This document shows, piece after piece, positions 33,608 through 41,505 of a stretch of 51,015 nucleotides of DNA. Under the pieces are notes generated by a model, which was given only the letters and a program-made list of their open reading frames with translations, was not told the origin of the DNA and did no database searches. Source of the stretch: a virus; IMG/VR virus record IMGVR_UViG_3300025645_000111, positions 1 to 51,015 of that record; one strand, written 5' to 3'. A program made the translations under genes and the position numbers. Within the stretch, counting starts at the first letter, position 1. The number at the start of each line of letters is the position of its first letter.

Positions 33608-34048
33608 GTGGTTGCTGGGTTTCAAAAGGCTTTAGAGGTTGCCGTTGCCGAGTATGAGGAGCTGTTCGATAAGAACGGCTTGCCTATCATATTCCACGCG
33701 ATGGCCGTAGCCAAACCCATGATGGAGAAGTATGGCGAGACGCATGCTATTGTTGGATTGTTGCATGACGCTTACGAGAACGTCTGGAATACTGAGCAAG
33801 ATTTCATCGAGTGCGGTGAGATCTTTGGTCCTGAAATAGAGGCTGCGGTTCGAGCGGTCACTAAGGCCCCTGGTGAGGATTACTTGGAAGAATACATCCC
33901 CAGGTGTTTTGCCAACCCGATTGCAAAAGCAGTTAAGGTGTGCGACCTCAAAAACAACTACAATGGTCTTGACAGTATACCCAAGCCTGCCGATAGAAAA
34001 AGATTGGCAGCCAAGTATGCAGCAGCATTGCTCATGGCAGGAGAATAA
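33608..34048 (+). CDS. HD-domain hydrolase, SpoT/MESH1-like (146 aa)
   Basis: The metal-binding HD pattern of (p)ppGpp hydrolases is visible: IFHAMAVAK (His30), then ETHAIVGLLHDAYENV (His53-Asp54, followed by acidic residues), FGPEIEAAVRAVTKAPG, and KVCDLKNNYN (Asp113). The length suits a stand-alone MESH1-type enzyme. A GTG start at 33608 follows GGAGG by six bases, downstream of promoter C. It faces, tail to tail, a gene with a RelA/SpoT-like synthetase domain, so it may remove that domain's product or lower host (p)ppGpp. Substrate is inferred from the family. Confidence 0.8.
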   Translation: MVAGFQKALEVAVAEYEELFDKNGLPIIFHAMAVAKPMMEKYGETHAIVGLLHDAYENVWNTEQDFIECGEIFGPEIEAAVRAVTKAPGEDYLEEYIPRCFANPIAKAVKVCDLKNNYNGLDSIPKPADRKRLAAKYAAALLMAGE

Positions 34049-34049
34049 T

Positions 34050-34283
34050 ATGGAAAAGATAGAGAGTTATTGGACCTGGGAAGAAGCGCCAGGCGTTTTA
34101 GTTGACTACGGTGACGATAATTTTGGTGGATTTCACCTAGCCCAGGGCTCTGACGAATGGGAAAAACAGACCGAGTGGGATGTCGTTCAGTGGTTTAAAG
34201 AGGGTAAAAAGCTATCTAAGCCCAGTTTTGAAATGAAATACGGAAAGATCGGGGACCAGCTTCCACAACTCCCCCTTTCATAA
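34050..34283 (+). CDS. Small acidic protein (77 aa) between hydrolase and RelA-like gene
   Basis: ATG at 34050 follows AGGAG by seven bases and lies two bases after the hydrolase stop. The acidic, Trp-rich product (YWTWEEAPGVLVDYGDDNFG, DEWEKQTEWDVVQWFKEGKK) suits a protein-binding or inhibitor role. Its last 68 bases overlap the convergent RelA-like gene on the other strand. Function unknown; its position makes it a candidate third partner. Confidence 0.65.
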   Translation: MEKIESYWTWEEAPGVLVDYGDDNFGGFHLAQGSDEWEKQTEWDVVQWFKEGKKLSKPSFEMKYGKIGDQLPQLPLS

Positions 34284-35484
34284 ACTTATCCACAAGCTGC
34301 TCCACAATAGCAGGATCCGCTGCATCAAAAGCAGCACCAAACAGGCGCCTCTGCTCAGCAAGCGCCTTATTGTATAGCTTCAGCTTAGTACCAGGTATCT
34401 CGTGGTTGTACCGGCCTTCTAGCTTCCTGGAGTAATCATACCAGCGGTGAGCTCCCTGCTCCCCCGCATCAAACATTTCAGGCGTCTTAATCTGGATCTC
34501 AGCAACAATCTTCTTGCCGGTAGCCGGATCATCAACCAGGACATTCATCTTCCGGTCAAAGTAACCAGATTCAGGTATGCGCTGCCAACCTCGGTCGATA
34601 GTCGTGTACATCTGGCCTATTTGACTCACAGCCTCTTCTGCCTGGTCTGCAGTATCTATGTAAATCGTTGTTCTTACGCCATCGGTGAAGTCTGCCGGCG
34701 CCAGGCCCTTTCTCTCAACCTTGGTGGCTATGCTTTTCGGCGTCTTGACCTCAACATCAAACTGGCTGCCATCTTTTAGGTTGATAAACTTATCAGCTTT
34801 CTTGCCACCAACTGACTTAGCCACTGAGTCAATGTTAGCCTGGAATGAAGGGTTCACTGTGTTAGCTCGCTGGACCATGGCTTCAACCGAATTAAGATCA
34901 CCTTGCTGCCGTTTAAGTGCAGCCTCAATCTCTCTCACTCGCTCAATACCCAGCTCCTGGAATACAGGGGTGGTTCTGATCGGACCATCTACCTTGGTGC
35001 CCTGCTCAATCGCTGCAACTAACCTGGCGGCATCAATGGCTTCAACACCATCACCTACCCTGGCAACATCCTGGGGCAGATTATCAATTCCACCGGTCAG
35101 CTTCATGGCTTTTCTAAGTGCGCCTGGTGCCTTCAACGCGGTCCCCAGCGTAGCTCCGAGCGGCGGAATCACGTAGGTCGCATCACCCAGGACGCCTAAC
35201 GCCTGCAGCGCAGGATCTAGGATGTTGCCCTGGCGAATGTTCTCCAGGATAGAAGGATTGTTTTCGGCATCAAATATATCGGTGAGACCTGTATCAGACG
35301 ATGGCATTCCAGGCATATTACCGGTAGCATCAACAGTCGCTGCCCCAGGAAGTAGTTGCGCTGCAAAATACGCAGCCTGCTCCTCAGTCAGAAAAGGATC
35401 ACTCTTCTCTTCGGGATCGCGCATCATATCACTGACGCTGCCCCCAAGGTTAAAAGCGAATATGTCGATATCGTCTCTATTCAC
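34216..35484 (-). CDS. Long protein with C-terminal RelA/SpoT-like synthetase domain (422 aa)
   Basis: Residues 1-200 look like an ejected-protein leader (FLTEEQAAYFAAQLLPGAAT, a Gly/Ala/Pro stretch VIPPLGATLGTALKAPGALR). Residues about 240-360 align by eye with the Rel nucleotidyltransferase: EVKTPKSIATKVERKG (Lys247, Ser251, Lys255; the usual Arg is Glu), DFTDGVRTTIYID (Asp268), SGYFDRKM (Gly307-Tyr308, like GYQSIH), and VAEIQIKTPEMFDAGE (Glu329) with GAHRWYDYS. Key metal and base-stacking residues are kept. It may make (p)ppGpp or modify another nucleotide or RNA. GTG start. It converges on the HD hydrolase. Confidence 0.8.
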   Translation of the reverse strand: MNRDDIDIFAFNLGGSVSDMMRDPEEKSDPFLTEEQAAYFAAQLLPGAATVDATGNMPGMPSSDTGLTDIFDAENNPSILENIRQGNILDPALQALGVLGDATYVIPPLGATLGTALKAPGALRKAMKLTGGIDNLPQDVARVGDGVEAIDAARLVAAIEQGTKVDGPIRTTPVFQELGIERVREIEAALKRQQGDLNSVEAMVQRANTVNPSFQANIDSVAKSVGGKKADKFINLKDGSQFDVEVKTPKSIATKVERKGLAPADFTDGVRTTIYIDTADQAEEAVSQIGQMYTTIDRGWQRIPESGYFDRKMNVLVDDPATGKKIVAEIQIKTPEMFDAGEQGAHRWYDYSRKLEGRYNHEIPGTKLKLYNKALAEQRRLFGAAFDAADPAIVEQLVDKFMKGGVVEAGPRSFRISFQNWA

Positions 35485-35491
35485 CTAATAA

Positions 35492-35584
35492 TCACCTCGT
35501 AAGTAAATGCCAAAGGGCAATTGAGACAAATACGACAACTAGCGCTAAGCCTTTCCAAGTGTCGGGGTCTCTCCAATCATCCAT
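35492..35584 (-). CDS. Membrane microprotein (30 aa)
   Basis: The frame MDDWRDPDTWKGLALVVVFV then SIALWHLLTR lies wholly between the RelA-like gene and a short leftward gene. It has a charged start, one hydrophobic span and a basic end (positive-inside orientation at the C-terminus). A GGTGAT stretch precedes the ATG. Confidence 0.5.
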   Translation of the reverse strand: MDDWRDPDTWKGLALVVVFVSIALWHLLTR

Positions 35585-35588
35585 TGCA

Positions 35589-35774
35589 TCACCTAAATGA
35601 ATCGTCTGGGCCCACTATCGGCCTCATGAAATTTTCGGTGCCTGGTTCAGATTCGGATCTAGCCACCCTATTATCAAAAAAATCTACTGCTTCATAATAA
35701 TCCATGTCGCTCTTTTCAACAAGCAAAGCGATGCAGCGGTCACGATCTCCAGGACCATCTCTAAAGTCAGTCAT
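35589..35774 (-). CDS. Small acidic protein (61 aa)
   Basis: MTDFRDGPGDRDRCIALLVE then SDMDYYEAVDFFDNRVARSE; no family is recognised. It follows the TM/coiled-coil gene by 14 bases in a leftward run of short genes. Confidence 0.6.
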   Translation of the reverse strand: MTDFRDGPGDRDRCIALLVEKSDMDYYEAVDFFDNRVARSESEPGTENFMRPIVGPDDSFR

Positions 35775-35788
35775 TAACCAGGTACACT

Positions 35789-36145
35789 TTAGTCAGTTGG
35801 ATTAGGATCTTTGTAAAGGGCCTCAACAGTGCCGATCCTTATTGTGAGCTCATGAACACGGTCCTGCATTTCCCGCAGCTCGGACAAATCTCTATCAAGG
35901 CCCTCAATCATCATGTCTTGCCTGGCATCTGCCGGCAGAGCACCTAGCTGGCCCCTGGGCCAAAGGATGCGAAACTCAGAGTTGGACTTGATCTCAACAT
36001 CGGTTAGCTCAATCTTATGCTCCAGGGCAGTCAATCGAGACTCAACCGTAAAATACGCCATGGTCGATACCGCTGTAAAAGCAATCATTGCCAGGAGGTT
36101 TTTAAGTGGAATGGTGAGAGCGGTATTCTCGTTGAGCTCGGTCAT
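35789..36145 (-). CDS. Membrane-anchored coiled-coil protein (118 aa)
   Basis: N-terminal membrane segment at about 13-33 (LKNLLAMIAFTAVSTMAYF), then coiled coil and RILWPRGQLGALPADARQDM in the middle. The layout is that of phage membrane proteins of the spanin/XhlA type, but the gene is far from the lysis cluster. It overlaps its upstream neighbour by one base. Confidence 0.7.
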   Translation of the reverse strand: MTELNENTALTIPLKNLLAMIAFTAVSTMAYFTVESRLTALEHKIELTDVEIKSNSEFRILWPRGQLGALPADARQDMMIEGLDRDLSELREMQDRVHELTIRIGTVEALYKDPNPTD

Positions 36146-36390
36146 TACCGTTTCCTATAGGTCCTGGTCTTGCCAGCCACCTTCTTGGGCTGAGCGCTAT
36201 GCTGCTTACCCTTCTTTGTATCCGCTCGCTTCTTCCTGGTAGTCGCTGCATATTCCTTGTCGGACAGCGCCTTGATAGCCTTCTTCGGTAAATAACGCTC
36301 ACCGGTTTCAGCGCTAGGCTTACCGGACTTCGTGGTCCATTTCTGTTTAGTCCACTTCTTCAGGGACTTTTGGGGTTTCTTTAATGCCAT
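36145..36390 (-). CDS. Small Lys-rich protein, DUF5872-like (81 aa)
   Basis: KSLKKWTKQKWTTKSGKPSA and ETGERYLPKKAIKAL, then EYAATTRKKRADTKKGKQ, correspond to a small basic family that I remember as DUF5872, found in phages and giant viruses. It is probably a nucleic-acid-binding or virion-core protein. Confidence 0.75.
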   Translation of the reverse strand: MALKKPQKSLKKWTKQKWTTKSGKPSAETGERYLPKKAIKALSDKEYAATTRKKRADTKKGKQHSAQPKKVAGKTRTYRKR

Positions 36391-36575
36391 TATTTTTTAT
36401 AGCCTCCCCCCGCCTTCTTATATTCAGAAGCCAGCAATTGAGCCTTCCTGGCAGACCATTGACCCGCCTTTCCGCCCTTAGTACCAGCCTTGATACGATT
36501 GAACAGGTTTTTACGCATTGTGGGCTTAGTATAATTGCCCGAAGCATTCACCGTCGATTTTTTTTTGACCGCCAT
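36390..36575 (-). CDS. Small basic protein (61 aa)
   Basis: KKKSTVNASGNYTKPTMRKN and GGKAGQWSARKAQLLASEYK then KAGGGYKK form a very basic short protein of a type common in marine phages. An AAGGAGGG five bases before the ATG fixes the start at 36575, even though this overlaps the upstream nuclease-like gene by 50 bases. Confidence 0.75.
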   Translation of the reverse strand: MAVKKKSTVNASGNYTKPTMRKNLFNRIKAGTKGGKAGQWSARKAQLLASEYKKAGGGYKK

Positions 36576-36993
36576 AACTACCCTCCTTAAAGTATTTACC
36601 CAATAGTATAAACCATTGGTCCAAAGTCATTACCACGGTTTGCGCGTTGTCGCGCTCGAAACCAGGGTTGATCGCGTGAATCGGCACGCAGACCCTTATG
36701 GCTTTGTTGTTAAACTTATAGATAAGGACGGGAGTTCTGTCACCGCACGCCTCAAGCACCTGGTCCCACCAGGCGGGGGCATACCACCAGCCACTCTTAT
36801 ACGCCTTGGCCTCAATAGCATGACCAGGTATCTCAATGTCACACATGCCTGCAGTCTGATATTGATCGAGGTTGCGCTTACAGGTGAGGTCCTGGCCATT
36901 ACCATCGACTACCCCGTTATCCGCGAAAAAAGTATTTAGGCGCTTGACCAAATCACGCTCGAAGGCAGCTCCTTTGTTGCGTGAATCAGCCAT
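36526..36993 (-). CDS. PD-(D/E)XK nuclease, Holliday-junction-resolvase-like (155 aa)
   Basis: NKGAAFERDLVKRL (Glu12), then MCDIEIPGHAIEAKAYKSGW with Asp52 and the E-x-K pair Glu61-Lys63, is the archaeal-Hjc-like resolvase/PD-(D/E)XK layout. Such enzymes cut branched replication or packaging intermediates. It is not joined to TerL but sits in the leftward group downstream of TerS. Confidence 0.7.
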   Translation of the reverse strand: MADSRNKGAAFERDLVKRLNTFFADNGVVDGNGQDLTCKRNLDQYQTAGMCDIEIPGHAIEAKAYKSGWWYAPAWWDQVLEACGDRTPVLIYKFNNKAIRVCVPIHAINPGFERDNAQTVVMTLDQWFILLGKYFKEGSYGGQKKIDGECFGQLY

Positions 36994-37517
36994 ATCATCA
37001 TTTCCTTTTATTTAAAAATTTGAAAAAAATTTTTCCCCCCAGGCAACCCAAACGTCCCTAGAGTTTACCCCCCTGGACAATTTGGTGTGCAAAAATTTGC
37101 ACATAGAATCTGAAAGGGCAAAGTGTTTATCCATTACAGAATTTTAGTTACTGAATGTGTAAAACTCAAGTAAACCTATCCCGCTGGCCGCCGCCCCATT
37201 TAGGGGGGTGCCGCCCCAAAAAAACCAAAGGGATTCGATCTCGTTTTCTGGATCCATAGGGGTCCAATAAAATCCTGCCCTGGTGGCCCATATCCAGGCA
37301 AATCAGGCCCAATCAGCCCTGTTTGTGACCCCCGTGCTCACAGGGGGCGCGGACCAGGCTGCTCAATCCCTGGCAAAACCTGCCCTATATCACTGATTCT
37401 TATGGGAATTCCCTTTTTTATAACTTTTTTGCATATATCTGGGCACCAAAAAGAAAGAGCCCTCTTTCTTGGTTATATTCAACCTTCCCCAGGCTACCCT
37501 TTGCTTCGCAACTTGCG
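36994..37517. other. 524-bp non-coding region next to TerS
   Basis: No frame looks coding. The segment holds a GCCGCCCC direct repeat (37190-37197 and 37210-37217), an imperfect hairpin with CCCCC at 37329-37333 and GGGGG at 37343-37347, poly-A/T runs near its left edge, seven CCWGG sites and the TerS terminator. Being beside TerS it is a candidate packaging (pac/cos) region; it could equally hold a replication or transcription signal. Confidence 0.5.
37446..37470 (-). terminator. Intrinsic terminator after TerS
   Basis: On the minus strand AAGAAAGA and TCTTTCTT form a perfect 8-bp stem around a four-base loop, followed by TTTTT. It lies 48 bases past the TerS stop. Confidence 0.75.
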
Positions 37518-38045
37518 CTACACATCCTTGTCATCGTAGGTAGTTTTTATGCCCAATAAATCGTTCAGCCTCTCCTTGATATCCTCCTTGGTCATGCGCT
37601 CCAGGTTGGCGTTGATGTTAAGGTTTTGGCTGCGTTGTATTGACAGACCTGCCAGGCTGTTGAGCTCCTTCACCGCACTCACGGCAGCATTGTATGCGCC
37701 CTGCTCGAACGATGTCTCGGCGATATTCCATAGCATCGCACCAGTCTTTTCTGGCGTGATTGCATATTTCTCGCGCAGCTCTTCCTGGGCGATCCGCACT
37801 GCTTTTGTCACCTTCGGATGATCCCTACCGTTCAGCATCTTCGATGCGGCATTAGCTGGGAAGCTGAAGCCTGCTCTTCGAGCTGCCTCTGTCTGTCCGC
37901 ATGCACCTTCGGTGTAGTGCCAGACGAACCCTGCTTGCATATCGGTAATGCCCAGCTCCTCGTCTGCGACGAATTGAATGGGCGCGTTTGTGAGCTTAGG
38001 CTTTTCCTTCTTGGGTCTGCCTAATTTCTTTTCTTCTTCAGCCAT
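37518..38045 (-). CDS. terS: Terminase small subunit-like protein (175 aa)
   Basis: After a Lys-rich leader, ITDMQAGFVWHYTEGACGQT then EAARRAGFSFPANAASKMLN is the helix-turn-helix of Terminase_2-type small subunits. A long helical oligomerisation part follows (VRIAQEELREKYAITPEKTG) and then an acidic end. It would recognise the packaging site. TerL lies about 15 kb away, so the two subunits belong to different transcription units. Confidence 0.8.
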   Translation of the reverse strand: MAEEEKKLGRPKKEKPKLTNAPIQFVADEELGITDMQAGFVWHYTEGACGQTEAARRAGFSFPANAASKMLNGRDHPKVTKAVRIAQEELREKYAITPEKTGAMLWNIAETSFEQGAYNAAVSAVKELNSLAGLSIQRSQNLNINANLERMTKEDIKERLNDLLGIKTTYDDKDV

Positions 38046-38197
38046 AAGTCTCCTGCCATTTTTGCGAACATCCGTTCGGCCTCACCGTGGGCCAGTGGTC
38101 TCTCGCCGTAGCTCTCTCTTTCATCTTTGTTCATTAGCCGCCACTTATTGAAATTTTCGTTATAAGTAAGCTGCTCATCATAATCAAACACATCCAT
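38021..38197 (-). CDS. Small protein upstream of TerS (58 aa)
   Basis: ATG at 38197 follows GGAG by six bases. The product MDVFDYDEQLTYNENFNKWR then LAHGEAERMFAKMAGDLWLK is hydrophilic with a basic KKKRN end, and it overlaps the TerS start by 25 bases. No family is recognised. Confidence 0.6.
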   Translation of the reverse strand: MDVFDYDEQLTYNENFNKWRLMNKDERESYGERPLAHGEAERMFAKMAGDLWLKKKRN

Positions 38198-38503
38198 AGT
38201 CTTCTCCAGTGTACAGTGTAGGGTATAGTAGGTGTCTCATAGTAAGGCTATATGACCCTATATAAACTATAAATAACTCTACTTTATACTTATATAAAAC
38301 TGCTCTACCTAAAAGACTATACCCTACCCTACCTATAAAAAAACAAGCGATATATCAAGGACTTACGCATACACCTAACAGGGTACAGTGTATAGCTAAT
38401 CTCATTGTATAAATTTGCATACATTATCGTGTCCACTTATACCAACTTTATACATCGACACGATACACCAATTATGCCTACCTGTACCCTGCACCTCACC
38501 CTG
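38198..38503. promoter_or_regulatory. A/T-rich repeat-bearing intergenic region (candidate origin/regulatory region)
   Basis: No coding frame. A 12-bp inverted repeat (GTAGGGTATAGT at 38218-38229; ACTATACCCTAC at 38316-38327) encloses about 85 bases of A/T-rich DNA. GTACAGTGTA occurs twice (38211 and 38383). Two weaker copies of the early operator, ATCGTGTC at 38426-38433 and GACACGAT at 38457-38464, form an inverted pair. The region lies just past the primase-helicase gene, which makes it a replication-origin candidate. Confidence 0.5.
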
Positions 38504-40666
38504 TCACATATCCCACTTCGGGGCCGGTGGGAAGGTGTCATCTGCGGTGACTACCGCGTCATAATCCAGGTCATATATCTTCTTGCCATTGCTATATCTT
38601 GGTTCAACACCACGATCAGCGAGCACCCTGGCAGCGTCTTTGAAGTCCGCCATCCTGGGGTTGTTGATTCCCATGTCTCTGAGCAAGTGCGTCATTTGCA
38701 CTGGCTTCTTGTCTGCACTGTCAAACCGTATGTATTGTAGCAGTAGGTCTTCGACCGCGCTCTGGGTTCTAAAGAACTCGTTGCTGTCCTGCAGCATGAC
38801 CCGCTCTTCACTTGTAAGGAACCAGTTACGATCTCCCTTGGCATACATCGTCTGCTTGATCTCGGCCCACACTTGTTGCATGTTCAAGCCATGGCGCCAG
38901 TCTATCTCTGTCACCGGTACAACCCAGAACCGTCTGTTGCCGCTGGTGTCGATCAAGAACTCCCTCTCATTCACACTGGCATAGAACGCTGTGCGCCGCT
39001 GGTAATTGCTAAACGCTCGGTCATAAGGTAGGCGTAACTCATCGCTGCGCTTGGTTAGGAATGCCTTGAGCTGGTCAATATCTGCACGCTTGAAGGTGGA
39101 TCCCAACTCTCCGAGCTCGCATATCCAATGGCTAACACACTGCTTCACACTGTCCTTGTCCTGGGGATTCAGTGTAGCGCCTTCCAGCAGCCACTCTTTG
39201 TTCGGTGCCAGGCTGTTGAACCACTGCGTCTTACCGACTGCCTGGGCTCCCTGGAATACCAGGATACCCTCCAAATTAGCTCCGCCCTCCTCGCATGCTG
39301 CAGCAACACATCCTTGCAGCCACTTCTTCATCAGCATCTCTTTGAGCGGCTCATTAGGACTCTTAATGGTATCTAGGAACATCTGCAGCCTGGCCTTTCC
39401 ATCCCAGGGCTCACTCTCCATCCACTCCTTGACCGGATTGTACTCCCTGGCCAGCAGCTTCAGATTGAACCGGATACGTTCATGGGGGATCCCCATCTTG
39501 ATAGCACGGTCCTCGATCTCAATAATCGCCGCGTCATCCTTTAGGTCAGCGATAAACTTCTGGTTGGGTATGTGTATCTCGATCGCCTTCTTAATGACGT
39601 TGTAGTCCACCTCTATCTGATTGGTAACCAGGACGCCACGATGATTGTCCTTGGTGTGCAGGAAGCGCCCATTGCTGTTGCGCTCAAAGTCATACTCCTC
39701 CGGTATCCTCACCTCTTGCAGCGCCGGAATCACCTCTCCCTGCAGCGCTTCTTTGTGATCGTTGTAATCCCCCTTAGACTGCGGCATCAACACCTCAGCC
39801 TGGCCACCCCCACTCTTCACCGCCTGGGCTGCCTTAATTGCCTCTTTCTCGCCGGTCGCATTGTCATCGAAATCCGCGATGAAAATATGCTTGGCCTCAG
39901 CGAAGTGCTTGAATATGACTTCCGCAACAGGAGCCAGGTTGTAAGCATCAAAGCTCACCACCACCGGCTGCTTCATATCCTGGTAGTAACTGGCAGCTGT
40001 CGCATACCCTTCACAGTAGTTGATAGTGTGAGCGCCCTGGAGTAGGTCCTGGCCCAGGATGAAGAAGCTGCCCTTCTTCTTGGAACCAGTAAGGAACATC
40101 TTCCCCCCACCATCGTCAATATACTGCAGACCGACAATACTGAGAGATGCGTCCAGGAGAGGGATCATCAAGCGCCCATCGTTGTGCTGCTTGAGACCGT
40201 GACTTAATACATTCTTCTTGGTTAGGTAAGGGTGCTCGCTGCAGTCCTGGGCACCCTCCCAGATATTAGTGCTGCGCTTAGCAGCTCGGTTGTTCTTCTC
40301 TTCTTTCTTTGCCTGAGCTTCTGCCTGGAGCTGCTTGATCTCCTCTCGCTGCTCATCAGTCATCTTATAGCTGCTGCTGTTGTTCGGCTTCCAGGTTGCG
40401 GTGGGGTTAGCACTATCTACACGATAGTCACCGCATCGGCCAAAAGGGACGGTCTGGTCCGCCCAAAATTGATACCAACCAGTGAGCTTCTGCTTGCCAC
40501 CGACATCCATATAGGCTCTGCCAATGCTGCCATCGACCAGGAGGCCCTTCTTTTGGTCCAGTTGTAAGCCATTGTCTGCCAGGAACGATTCAAACTCTTG
40601 CCGGAAATTGCCCGTTATGGGCCTTGATTTATCTTTTTTATTGGTTGCACTGACTAGAAATGACAT
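38504..40666 (-). CDS. Primase-helicase: TOPRIM domain plus VirE/DUF5906-type P-loop ATPase (720 aa)
   Basis: The primase part contains GRCGDYRVDS (about 76-85), HGLKQHNDGRLMIPLLD and the TOPRIM motifs NYCEGYATA (Glu219) and FIADFDDNATG (Asp265, Asp268), then KGDYND. The C-terminal VirE-like helicase has GAQAVGKT (473-480), ICELGELGSTFKRADIDQLK and SGNRRFWVVPV. It would synthesise primers and unwind DNA; no DNA polymerase is encoded, so the host enzyme is presumably recruited. I chose ATG 40666, since the 44 residues further upstream belong to the divergent promoter region. Confidence 0.88.
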   Translation of the reverse strand: MSFLVSATNKKDKSRPITGNFRQEFESFLADNGLQLDQKKGLLVDGSIGRAYMDVGGKQKLTGWYQFWADQTVPFGRCGDYRVDSANPTATWKPNNSSSYKMTDEQREEIKQLQAEAQAKKEEKNNRAAKRSTNIWEGAQDCSEHPYLTKKNVLSHGLKQHNDGRLMIPLLDASLSIVGLQYIDDGGGKMFLTGSKKKGSFFILGQDLLQGAHTINYCEGYATAASYYQDMKQPVVVSFDAYNLAPVAEVIFKHFAEAKHIFIADFDDNATGEKEAIKAAQAVKSGGGQAEVLMPQSKGDYNDHKEALQGEVIPALQEVRIPEEYDFERNSNGRFLHTKDNHRGVLVTNQIEVDYNVIKKAIEIHIPNQKFIADLKDDAAIIEIEDRAIKMGIPHERIRFNLKLLAREYNPVKEWMESEPWDGKARLQMFLDTIKSPNEPLKEMLMKKWLQGCVAAACEEGGANLEGILVFQGAQAVGKTQWFNSLAPNKEWLLEGATLNPQDKDSVKQCVSHWICELGELGSTFKRADIDQLKAFLTKRSDELRLPYDRAFSNYQRRTAFYASVNEREFLIDTSGNRRFWVVPVTEIDWRHGLNMQQVWAEIKQTMYAKGDRNWFLTSEERVMLQDSNEFFRTQSAVEDLLLQYIRFDSADKKPVQMTHLLRDMGINNPRMADFKDAARVLADRGVEPRYSNGKKIYDLDYDAVVTADDTFPPAPKWDM

Positions 40667-40740
40667 TATTTTGTTGATCCTCCGCTTAGAATGTGTAGAA
40701 TAGTGCAAACTTATACAAACAATCAAGAGGTATTTGCAAA
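40667..40740. promoter_or_regulatory. Divergent promoter region between primase and SSB genes
   Basis: Rightward: TTGATC (40674-40679), 16 bp, TAGAAT (40696-40701). Leftward: TTGATT, 18 bp, TATTCT. Both fit sigma-70 boxes loosely. The AACGACACGATA operator is absent, so replication genes may be timed differently from the other early operons. Confidence 0.45.
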
Positions 40741-41496
40741 ATGGCACTAACAGCAAGCGCAGGATCGGGTGGTGAATCCACCTTTGAAACCGTACCACCA
40801 GGCTCTTACGAGGCTATCTGCTATCGACTTGTCGATGCAGGCACAGCGGAGGAAGATTACAAGGGAGAGATCTCCAAGAAGCATAAAATTTATATCTTCT
40901 GGGAAATCCCTGAGCTCACACTGAGCGATGGCCGCCCATATTCTATCTTCCACGGGTACACTTTGTCACTTAATGAGCGCAGTAATCTGCGTCGAGATCT
41001 CCAGGCATGGCGTAACCGGCCATTCACTGAGGAAGAGCTGCAGGCTTTTGACCTGACCAAGCTGCTCGGTGTGACCTGTAAGATCAACGTGGTCCTAAAT
41101 AGCAACGGCAACGCAAAGGTTGATGGCATTTTCTGCTCTGACCAGGGCGCCAAGCGCGTTGAAACCACGAACCCGACCTCAGTGTTTGACCTCGAAGAGT
41201 ACACCAAAGAATTTTCCGGCGAGAGCTGCGAGGCCAGCAAGGCGATGTGCGATGTCTTTGAAGAGCTGCCACGCTTCATCCAATGGCGAATTGCCGGTTG
41301 CGATGAAGACGGTAGAGACCAGCAGGCCCCGTGCTTTGAAGTGGCTGCAGCCTGGAAGAAAGGCGGCAATGTAACCAGCACACCACCTGTGTCTGGCTTA
41401 GAAGCAATGGCTGCTGATAAAGCAAAAGCGACAAAGAAGTCAAAAAAGAAGGAAGAGCCTGAAGAGGACTTCATCGACGACGACATCCCGTTTTAG
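40741..41496 (+). CDS. SSB-like single-stranded-DNA-binding protein (251 aa)
   Basis: Beta-rich body (KHKIYIFWEIPELTLSDGRP, LLGVTCKINVVLNSNGNAKV), then a Lys-rich linker and an acidic end EEDFIDDDIPF. This matches the DxDIPF tail used by bacterial and phage SSBs to recruit partners. It is divergent from the primase-helicase and is followed by the exonuclease, a consistent replication/recombination group. The core fold is not diagnostic by eye; the tail is. Confidence 0.7.
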   Translation: MALTASAGSGGESTFETVPPGSYEAICYRLVDAGTAEEDYKGEISKKHKIYIFWEIPELTLSDGRPYSIFHGYTLSLNERSNLRRDLQAWRNRPFTEEELQAFDLTKLLGVTCKINVVLNSNGNAKVDGIFCSDQGAKRVETTNPTSVFDLEEYTKEFSGESCEASKAMCDVFEELPRFIQWRIAGCDEDGRDQQAPCFEVAAAWKKGGNVTSTPPVSGLEAMAADKAKATKKSKKKEEPEEDFIDDDIPF

Positions 41497-41505
41497 GAAC
41501 CTGCT

